Below, piece after piece: positions 1 to 5,962 of a stretch of DNA of 8,400 nucleotides (positions are counted from its first letter, which is position 1; every line of letters begins with the position of its first letter). The notes under the pieces are model-generated. The model had not been told where the DNA came from and ran no database searches. It saw nothing but the letters and a program-made list of their open reading frames with translations. The stretch spans positions 1-8,400 of the forward strand of contig DTVJ01000081.1 in NCBI GenBank assembly GCA_012963565.1, in the 5' to 3' direction. The translations under genes were made by a program, and so were the position numbers. The DNA is from Piscirickettsiaceae bacterium (lineage in GTDB: Bacteria; Pseudomonadota; Gammaproteobacteria; PS1; Pseudothioglobaceae).

Positions 1-858
1 GAATTTTCTATGGGCTTTATTCAAGCTTTAGAAGGAGAAATATTACAACTAAAAGTAATCTCAAAGACCTCAGATTTAAAAACCTTAACATTGGATTTAA
101 AGGGGGATTTTTTAGCAAATCCAGAACAAGGTGTTGAGCATTATTTAGGCTTTGAATTTGCCATGCCAGTCCTTGAACCTATCATCGATCAAGTGATGAA
201 CGCTAGTGCGGCTGATTTGGCCGGCATCCAGTCCAACGACAAAATATTACAAGCCAATGGCAAGGCGATTGACTCTTGGCGCGATTTTGTTGAGGTGATA
301 AAGCGTAATCCTCAGCAACCGATTCAACTACAAGTTGAACGTAATCATCGCACTATTGAACTGACTCTCACACCTAAAAATGAAAATGGCACGCCTAAAG
401 CTGGCGTGAGTGTCATGGTGCCTGATGGTTATTTAGATGAGTGGCGAGTATTGGTTAAAAAAGGAGTTTTAGATGCCTTTTTGTCTGCAAATGTAAAAGT
501 GTATCAACTTACTTTACTTAACTTAAAGATAATTAAGAAAATGATCCTAGGTGAAGTGTCATTAAAGCAACTAAGTGGCCCGGTCAGCATTGCAGACTAT
601 GCGGGCAAAACTGCACAATTAGGCTTAATCTCATTTTTGTCATTTTTAGCTTTAATTAGTATCGGGCTAGGGTTGCTTAATTTGTTGCCAATTCCGCTAC
701 TAGATGGGGGGCATTTGTTCTTCTATTTAATTGAAATCTTAAAAGGCTCTCCAGTGAGTCAGACATTTCAACAAATATCAATCAAACTTGGCTTGTTTGT
801 TATCTTGTCACTAACGTTTGTAGCTCTGTATAATGACTTTTTGCGATTGTTATCATAA
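1..858 (+). CDS. rseP: RseP site-2 zinc metalloprotease, 3' part (5' end outside window)
   Basis: This is an inner-membrane site-2 protease. In E. coli it cuts the anti-sigma factor RseA within the membrane, releasing sigma E, and it also clears leftover signal peptides. The frame is open from base 1 (Glu-Phe-Ser before the ATG at 10), so that ATG is internal and not the start. About 285 residues remain of the usual ~450. The N-terminal HExxH zinc site is off the edge. What is visible: the end of the first PDZ domain, a second PDZ domain (about residues 50-135 of the fragment, with GIQSNDKILQANGK), a conserved LSGPVSIA segment, and a C-terminal membrane hairpin containing NLLPIPLLDGGH. The Asp of LDGG (bases 703-705) is the expected third zinc ligand. 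The C-terminus ALYNDFLRLLS closely matches E. coli RseP. The stop lies 9 bases before bamA, the usual neighbour. Confidence 0.96.
   Translation, partial: EFSMGFIQALEGEILQLKVISKTSDLKTLTLDLKGDFLANPEQGVEHYLGFEFAMPVLEPIIDQVMNASAADLAGIQSNDKILQANGKAIDSWRDFVEVIKRNPQQPIQLQVERNHRTIELTLTPKNENGTPKAGVSVMVPDGYLDEWRVLVKKGVLDAFLSANVKVYQLTLLNLKIIKKMILGEVSLKQLSGPVSIADYAGKTAQLGLISFLSFLALISIGLGLLNLLPIPLLDGGHLFFYLIEILKGSPVSQTFQQISIKLGLFVILSLTFVALYNDFLRLLS
805..834 (+). promoter_or_regulatory. Candidate sigma-70 promoter inside rseP, upstream of bamA
   Basis: A -35-like TTGTCA (805-810, 5 of 6 consensus bases) is followed after 18 bases by a perfect -10 TATAAT (829-834). Transcription would start near 841 and give bamA a short leader of about 27 bases. 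It is embedded in the last codons of rseP, where TATAAT also encodes the conserved Tyr-Asn of the RseP C-terminus, so the -10 could be coincidental. No clear sigma-E-type site was recognised nearby. Confidence 0.45.
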
Positions 859-867
859 GTTTAAAAA

Positions 868-3156
868 ATGAAAAAAATTCTTATTCAAATTTCTTTAGTA
901 TTGGGTCTTATATTGCCTACTATTGCACAGGCTGATCTTATTAAAAGTATTGAGATATTGGGTCTTAATGCCATCTCTAGGGGTACAGTTTTAAGTTACC
1001 TTCCGGTTGAAGTAGGTGATGATTACAACAAAAAAACTTCCTCACAAATCATTCGCGCACTTTATAAAACTCAATTTTTTAAAGATATCGAAGTGTCGCA
1101 AGATGATCAAGTATTAAAAATTAACATTCAAGAAAACCCGCATATTAAGTATATTGAGTTGCTTAATTATTCTGACAAAGTCATTAAAGAAGAAGGCATT
1201 AAACAAGTCTTAAAAAGTATGGACTTGTCTCAAGGTAAGATTTTTAATAAAAGAGAGTTAGACAAACTTATCTCTCAACTAGAAGCTTCCTATATCTCTA
1301 AAGGTTATTATGGCATTAAAATTACCAAAACTATTGAAATCGATGCTCAAAATAGAGTTGGTATTGAAGTCGATATTAATGAGGGTGAAGTAGCACGTAT
1401 TAGCACAATGAAAATAAGTGGTGCTAAGATTCACGATGAAGATGATTTGCTAGACTTATTTGAAATTGGTGAACCTGACTTTTTCATTCTAAATTACTTT
1501 ACTCAAAAAGATCATTACTCTAAAGTTGCACTTGATGCTGGTGTTGAGGCGATGAAATCACTTTATATCAACTCGGGTTACCTTGATTTTAAAGTGAGCA
1601 AGATTGTCACCAACCTTTCTGAAGATAAACAAAGTATTAGTATTGATATTCAAGTAAACGAAGGTTCGCAATATAAAGTTGGTACTATTGAGTTTACTGG
1701 TGATTTACTTAACCAGTCTATTGATACTCTTAATAATTTGATAACCATTTCTAAAGGCGATGTGTTTGAGCGTAAAGAGGTAATTAAAAGTATTCAGGCC
1801 ATTACTGATCTATTTGCTGATCAAGGTTACGCTTTTGCCAATGTGAACCCTATTACTACTGAAGATACCAAAACCCATACAATTGATTTAAATATCAGTG
1901 TTTCACTAAATAAAAAAGTTTATATTAACCGTATTACTATCATTGGTAATACACGCACTCAAGATGAAGTAATTCGTCGTGAAATTGGTATTGCTGAGGG
2001 TGGCTTATACTCGAATACCGAACTAAATGAATCCATTAAAAAAATCAAACGCTTGGGCTTTTTCTCGGACGTACAAATGGAGGTATCAAAGCTTAAAGGC
2101 TTCAAAGATAGAATTAATTTGCACTTTAGTGTAGAAGAAACCAAAACTGGTACTTTCTCGATTGGTCTGTCTCACTCTAATAGTTCTGGTGCATCATTTA
2201 ACATGGGTATAAAGGAAAACAATTTCTTGGGTACGGGTAATACCCTTAATGCTGCATTTTCAAATTCTGTAGCGGTACAAGAGGCTAGCTTTTATTTCTC
2301 AGATCCATACTTTACTGAAGACAAACATAACATTAGTTACGGAGTTTTTACCAAAAAACTCGATGGTGCCGGTCTTGATGTAAGTTCGTATCTGATTAAT
2401 GAAACTGGTGTCAGTTTAGGTTATGGTATTCCTATTACTGAAAGCACGCGTATTAATGCCGATCTTAGAATTTCCAATAGAGACATTACTTGTGGCACTA
2501 CCTTCGCTGATGTTAACCATGAGCTTGTTCAATGTGCCAGTGGAGACAGTAGTGAAGTCAAAACTAATTTATCTTGGAGTAGTAATACACTTGATAACTT
2601 CAACTTTCCGACCGAAGGTCAAAGGAACAGTTTAAGTCTTGATGTGACTTTACCAATTGCGGATTTTCGTTATTATAAGCTAGATGCTTCTCATAAGAGC
2701 TACCGCTCAATGGGTAACGATTTAACCTTTAAATTAAAAGGTAATGTAGGTCTTGCACAAGGTTATGGTAGTAAGGAATTACCATTCTTCAAACGCTACT
2801 ATGGCGGTGGTAGTTCATCGGTGCGTGGTTTTAATTTTAACTCATTAGGTGCAACTTATAACGATGGAATAGCCAAAGGTGGTGAATTGTCCTTATTAGC
2901 AGGTGCTGCTATTATTTCCCCAATGAAATTTGTTAAGAATAGTCAAAATATGCGTATGAGTGCCTTTATTGATGCGGGTAGTGTTGAAGAAAAACTCTCT
3001 AACTTTGGTGTAGATGAAGTACGCATATCAACTGGTGTAGCATTTGCATGGTTAACCCCTATAGGTCCTCTTGGTTTTTATGCTGCTAAACCACTACTTA
3101 AAAAATCAAGTGACCAAACTAGAACTTTCGAATTTACCCTAGGTACAACCTTTTAA
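868..3156 (+). CDS. bamA: BamA, outer-membrane protein assembly factor (Omp85)
   Basis: BamA is the essential core of the BAM complex, which folds beta-barrel proteins into the outer membrane. The 762 residues begin with a signal peptide (MKKILIQIS..., cut probably after AQA at residue 22). Five POTRA domains follow, starting near residues 24, 92, 175, 269 and 350, then a 16-strand barrel from about residue 425. The loop-6 hallmark VRGF is at residues 652-655, in the context GGGSSSVRGF. The protein ends in Phe with an aromatic-alternating last strand (FEFTLGTTF), the usual beta-signal. It is shorter than E. coli BamA (810), largely because loop 6 lacks about 30 residues. The only two cysteines, C542 and C556, lie in an extracellular loop before the VRGF region. 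The start has no obvious Shine-Dalgarno. It lies 9 bases after rseP and 10 before skp, its chaperone partner. Confidence 0.98.
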   Translation: MKKILIQISLVLGLILPTIAQADLIKSIEILGLNAISRGTVLSYLPVEVGDDYNKKTSSQIIRALYKTQFFKDIEVSQDDQVLKINIQENPHIKYIELLNYSDKVIKEEGIKQVLKSMDLSQGKIFNKRELDKLISQLEASYISKGYYGIKITKTIEIDAQNRVGIEVDINEGEVARISTMKISGAKIHDEDDLLDLFEIGEPDFFILNYFTQKDHYSKVALDAGVEAMKSLYINSGYLDFKVSKIVTNLSEDKQSISIDIQVNEGSQYKVGTIEFTGDLLNQSIDTLNNLITISKGDVFERKEVIKSIQAITDLFADQGYAFANVNPITTEDTKTHTIDLNISVSLNKKVYINRITIIGNTRTQDEVIRREIGIAEGGLYSNTELNESIKKIKRLGFFSDVQMEVSKLKGFKDRINLHFSVEETKTGTFSIGLSHSNSSGASFNMGIKENNFLGTGNTLNAAFSNSVAVQEASFYFSDPYFTEDKHNISYGVFTKKLDGAGLDVSSYLINETGVSLGYGIPITESTRINADLRISNRDITCGTTFADVNHELVQCASGDSSEVKTNLSWSSNTLDNFNFPTEGQRNSLSLDVTLPIADFRYYKLDASHKSYRSMGNDLTFKLKGNVGLAQGYGSKELPFFKRYYGGGSSSVRGFNFNSLGATYNDGIAKGGELSLLAGAAIISPMKFVKNSQNMRMSAFIDAGSVEEKLSNFGVDEVRISTGVAFAWLTPIGPLGFYAAKPLLKKSSDQTRTFEFTLGTTF

Positions 3157-3166
3157 TTCATAATTG

Positions 3167-3676
3167 ATGAATCGATTTTTATTACTTGTAATTTTATTTA
3201 GTGGCTGGTCTCAGGCTAGCTTATCTGACGATCAATCAGTTAAAATTGGTTATATCAATATTGATCATCTAGTAACAAGCTCACCACAATTTATTCAGGC
3301 AAATCAAGAGGTAATTAATGAGTTTCAACCCCAAGAAAAAGATCTAGTTATCCTTGCACAACAAATACAGGATTTAGCGGATAAATTTAACAAAATCAGC
3401 AAAACTCTTAATCAGTCTGAACGCAAATCAGAAGTTAATAAAATTGCTAAATTGGAACGCCAACTTACTCAACGTGCAGCAGCACTAAAAAAACAATTAG
3501 AACTCAAAAATTTTCAAGAGTTAGGCAAAATTCAAGATTTAATCAACCAAATTATTGAAGAAGTGGCTCAAGAAGAAGGGTTTGATTTGATTCTGTACCA
3601 ACAAGTGGCTTACGCTAGCAAAAAAATCAACATCACTCCCATTATTAGTCAAAAACTTAGGTTGTTATTTGAGTAA
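3167..3676 (+). CDS. skp: Skp/OmpH periplasmic chaperone
   Basis: Skp is a trimeric 'jellyfish' chaperone that carries unfolded outer-membrane proteins across the periplasm to BamA. I chose the ATG at 3167 (169 residues) over an in-frame TTG one codon upstream. A signal peptide (MNRFLLLVILFSGWSQA) is cut before SLSDDQ. The small beta-body strand KIGYINIDHL follows. A long Lys/Glu/Gln-rich coiled-coil hairpin covers about residues 45-130. The C-terminal return strand GFDLILYQQVAYASKKINIT matches the family pattern (E. coli DLVVDANAVAYNSSDVKDIT). Length fits the family (161 in E. coli). Counting charges by eye, the mature protein has about 19 Lys/Arg and 21 Asp/Glu, so it is near neutral rather than strongly basic like E. 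coli Skp. No Shine-Dalgarno is visible. The stop overlaps the lpxD start by one base (TAATG). Confidence 0.93.
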   Translation: MNRFLLLVILFSGWSQASLSDDQSVKIGYINIDHLVTSSPQFIQANQEVINEFQPQEKDLVILAQQIQDLADKFNKISKTLNQSERKSEVNKIAKLERQLTQRAAALKKQLELKNFQELGKIQDLINQIIEEVAQEEGFDLILYQQVAYASKKINITPIISQKLRLLFE

Positions 3677-4674
3677 TGTATACACTGGGGGAAATTGCTG
3701 AGTTTATTGATGCCAAACTAATCGGCGATGCCAATATTAAAATCACAAGTATTGCTTCTACTGTTTCGGCTCAAAATGATCAATTAACTTATGTTGTTAA
3801 TAAACGTTACAAACCGGATTTAATCGCTTCACAAGCAGGTGTTGTTATTCTTAATGATAATTTGTTAAGCGACTGCCCTACTAACGCTCTGGTTGTCGAT
3901 GATGTTTACTTAGCTTTTGCTAAAATCACCCATTACTTTAAAAAACAAGTGACCCATTCAACAGGTGTTCATTCGAGTGCTAAAACTAATAATGCAAAAA
4001 TTGCAGATGGTTGTGTCATTGGTGAAAATGTTGTCATTGGCCAGAACTGTATCATTAGCACTCACTCGAGTATTGAAGATGGGGTAACGATTGGAGATAA
4101 TGTTTATTTACACCCCAATGTCACTATTTTGCAAGGTTGTTCAATAGGTAATAACGTAGTCATTTCCCCAGGAGCAGTGATTGGCTCAGAAGGTTTTGGC
4201 AATGCCAGAGACCAACAAAACCATTGGCATGCAATTGCTCATTTAGGTAATGTTGTTATTGGTGATAACGTGACAATTGGTGCTAACACCACTATTGATC
4301 GGGGCACTATAGAAGACACTGAGATCCACGATGGGGTGCGAATTGATAATTTAGTACACATAGCTCACAATGTTATTGTTGGCAAAGACACAGCCATTGC
4401 AGCTAATACTGGCATTGCTGGTAGCACAATACTCGGGAAACGCTGTATGATTGGTGGCATGGTGGGTATTGTTGGCCATCTTAACATTTGTGACGATGTG
4501 ATTGTTAATGCCAAAAGTACGGTGGATAAAGATATTAAAACCCCAGGCATGTACACGGGCATCATGCCACTCATGTTGCATAAACAATGGCAGAATGTCG
4601 GTTTATGGTTAGTAAAACTTGATAAAATCACCAAATACTTAAACGTCAAACTAAAAAATCTAAAGGATCAATGA
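3676..4674 (+). CDS. lpxD: LpxD, UDP-3-O-(3-hydroxyacyl)glucosamine N-acyltransferase
   Basis: LpxD catalyses the third step of lipid A synthesis in the cytosol. It moves a 3-hydroxyacyl chain from ACP to the 2-amino group of UDP-3-O-acyl-glucosamine. The 332 residues (341 in E. coli) show the N-terminal uridine-binding domain (about 1-95, starting YTLGEIAEFIDAKLIG). Then comes a left-handed beta-helix of hexapeptide repeats (about 96-290; IGENVVIGQNC, IGDNVYLHPNV and others) and a short C-terminal helix. The catalytic-type His is H231 in HIAHNVIVG (E. coli H239), and H268 in GIVGHLNIC matches E. coli H276. A gapless alignment with E. coli from memory puts Thr282 where E. coli has the acyl-length residue Met290. 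The gene overlaps skp by 1 base and fabZ by 4, suggesting coupled translation. Confidence 0.97.
   Translation: MYTLGEIAEFIDAKLIGDANIKITSIASTVSAQNDQLTYVVNKRYKPDLIASQAGVVILNDNLLSDCPTNALVVDDVYLAFAKITHYFKKQVTHSTGVHSSAKTNNAKIADGCVIGENVVIGQNCIISTHSSIEDGVTIGDNVYLHPNVTILQGCSIGNNVVISPGAVIGSEGFGNARDQQNHWHAIAHLGNVVIGDNVTIGANTTIDRGTIEDTEIHDGVRIDNLVHIAHNVIVGKDTAIAANTGIAGSTILGKRCMIGGMVGIVGHLNICDDVIVNAKSTVDKDIKTPGMYTGIMPLMLHKQWQNVGLWLVKLDKITKYLNVKLKNLKDQ
4662..4667 (+). promoter_or_regulatory. Ribosome binding site that bears on the fabZ start
   Basis: AAAGGA at 4662-4667 lies in the last codons of lpxD. It is only 3 bases before the ATG at 4671 but 9 bases before a second in-frame ATG at 4677, and 15 before a third at 4683. 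The spacing favours 4677, while the 4-base ATGA overlap with the lpxD stop favours 4671. Confidence 0.5.
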
Positions 4675-5120
4675 CCATGGAAATGAACATTCAGGATGTC
4701 AAAAACTACCTACCTCATCGCTACCCTTTTTTGCTAATCGATAGAGTGTTAGAGTTAGAAGTTGGTAAATCATTGGTTGCCCTTAAAAATGTGACTTTTA
4801 ACGAACCGCAATTTACTGGGCACTTTCCTGCCCAACCAATTATGCCTGGGGTGATGATTGTCGAGGCCTTAGCGCAAGCGACCGGCATTTTGGCCTTTAA
4901 ATCTGAAGTTGGCAAGCCAATTGATGGACAAATCTATATGCTGGTTGGTATTGACAAAGTGCGTTTTAAGCACATGGTCGAGCCTGGCGATCAACTACGT
5001 CTAGAGGTTGAAGTAATGGTGGTTAAACGCGGAATTTGGAAGTTTAAATGTAAAGCTCTAGTAGATGGTAAGATTGTAACCACTGCTGAGCTAATGTGTA
5101 CACAAAAAGCAGCAGACTAG
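4671..5120 (+). CDS. fabZ: FabZ, 3-hydroxyacyl-ACP dehydratase
   Basis: FabZ removes water from (3R)-hydroxyacyl-ACP to give trans-2-enoyl-ACP in type II fatty-acid elongation. It draws on the same hydroxyacyl-ACP pool as LpxA and LpxD. The 149-residue product has the single hot-dog fold pattern: LPHRYPFLLIDRV near the N-terminus, then GHFPAQPIMPGVMIVEALAQ with catalytic His51 and Glu65 (E. coli H54 and E68). AGID-type strand residues appear as VGIDKVRFKHMVEPGDQL. The length matches E. coli (151). Counting from the ATG at 4671 overlaps the lpxD stop by 4 bases. Starts at 4677 or 4683 would shorten it by two or four residues without touching the domain. The gene sits between lpxD and lpxA as in most Gammaproteobacteria. 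Confidence 0.97.
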   Translation: MTMEMNIQDVKNYLPHRYPFLLIDRVLELEVGKSLVALKNVTFNEPQFTGHFPAQPIMPGVMIVEALAQATGILAFKSEVGKPIDGQIYMLVGIDKVRFKHMVEPGDQLRLEVEVMVVKRGIWKFKCKALVDGKIVTTAELMCTQKAAD

Positions 5121-5135
5121 TTTTAAAAAAATCTT

Positions 5136-5143
5136 GAGGAGGA
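5136..5143 (+). promoter_or_regulatory. Strong Shine-Dalgarno of lpxA
   Basis: GAGGAGGA at 5136-5143 contains a perfect AGGAGG ending 5 bases before the lpxA ATG. It is the clearest ribosome binding site in the window and lies in the largest intergenic gap (27 bases, after an A/T run). LpxA thus has its own efficient initiation site rather than relying on coupling to fabZ. Confidence 0.85.
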
Positions 5144-5147
5144 TATC

Positions 5148-5945
5148 ATGGCAATACATCCAAGTGCAATTATAGATCCTAGTGCAAAAGTTCATAAGAA
5201 TGCTGAAATTTGTGCTTACGCAGTAATCGGTGCCAACGTGGAAATTGGCTCGGGCACCACTGTTGAATCACATGCGGTGATACAAGGCCCTACCAAAATT
5301 GGTAAAAATAACCACATCTATGCTTTTGCTTCAATTGGTGGTGACCCACAAGACATTACCTATGAAGAAGGACAAGAGTCCAATCTAGTGATTGGTGATG
5401 ATAACCTTATTCGTGAATTCTGCACCATAAATCGTGGCACAGAAAAGGAACAATCTCTGACTCGGGTAGGGTCTAACAATATGCTAATGGCCTATGTGCA
5501 TATTGCGCACGACTGTGAAGTAGGAAACCACACTATTATGTCTAACAATGCCTCATTAGCTGGACATGTTAAGGTTCATGATTGGGCTATTTTAGGCGGC
5601 TTTACTCTAGTTAAGCAATTCTGCATGATTGGCATGCACACATACATCGGCATGGGTTGTCAGGTTAATAAAGACATTCCAGCTTATATGGTCGCCTCAG
5701 GCACACAAACCCGAGTTAGAAGTATTAATGCCGAGGGTATGCGTCGCAGAGGTTTTTCATCCAGTGCTATTGCTTCGATTAAGCGTGCCTTTAAAGTAGT
5801 TTATCGTGAATCTCAAGGTCGACTACTTGATCATGCCTTAAAAGATCTTGAAACCTCAGAATCTGATAGCCCTGAAGTGATGCAATTTGTGAAATGTATC
5901 CGTAGCTCAAAAGTGGGCATTATGCGTGGCCCAATAGAGGAGTAA
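5148..5945 (+). CDS. lpxA: LpxA, UDP-N-acetylglucosamine 3-O-acyltransferase
   Basis: LpxA carries out the first, reversible step of lipid A synthesis: transfer of a 3-hydroxyacyl chain from ACP to the 3-OH of UDP-GlcNAc. The 265 residues (262 in E. coli) contain a left-handed beta-helix (about 1-190, starting IHPSAIIDPSAKVHKNAEI) and a C-terminal helical domain (about 195-265, with INAEGMRRRGFSSSAI). The catalytic His is H121 in HIAHDCEVG (E. coli H125). The family signatures IGGDPQDITYEEG and FCTINRGT are present. At the acyl-length ruler position the residue is Met169 (segment HTYIGMGCQVNKDIP). E. coli has Gly173 there (C14) and P. aeruginosa has Met169 (C10), so a shorter chain is predicted. 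The start is fixed by the strong ribosome site upstream. The gene is followed by murJ after 17 bases, not by lpxB. Confidence 0.98.
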   Translation: MAIHPSAIIDPSAKVHKNAEICAYAVIGANVEIGSGTTVESHAVIQGPTKIGKNNHIYAFASIGGDPQDITYEEGQESNLVIGDDNLIREFCTINRGTEKEQSLTRVGSNNMLMAYVHIAHDCEVGNHTIMSNNASLAGHVKVHDWAILGGFTLVKQFCMIGMHTYIGMGCQVNKDIPAYMVASGTQTRVRSINAEGMRRRGFSSSAIASIKRAFKVVYRESQGRLLDHALKDLETSESDSPEVMQFVKCIRSSKVGIMRGPIEE

Positions 5946-5962
5946 TATTCTTCTAAAGCTTT

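Noticed and set aside
3164..3166. TTG as the start codon of skp
   Set aside because: An ATG follows immediately in frame, there is no Shine-Dalgarno favouring TTG, and the signal peptide is complete from the ATG.
4351..4649. Two overlapping minus-strand open frames inside lpxD
   Set aside because: They lie wholly opposite a well-conserved gene, have no recognisable domain or ribosome site, and arise from the regular hexapeptide-repeat codons of lpxD.
3961..5720. Periodic similarity between lpxD and lpxA as a possible DNA duplication
   Set aside because: Both proteins are left-handed beta-helices built from hexapeptide repeats; the resemblance is at protein level and typical of the families, with no long DNA repeat seen.
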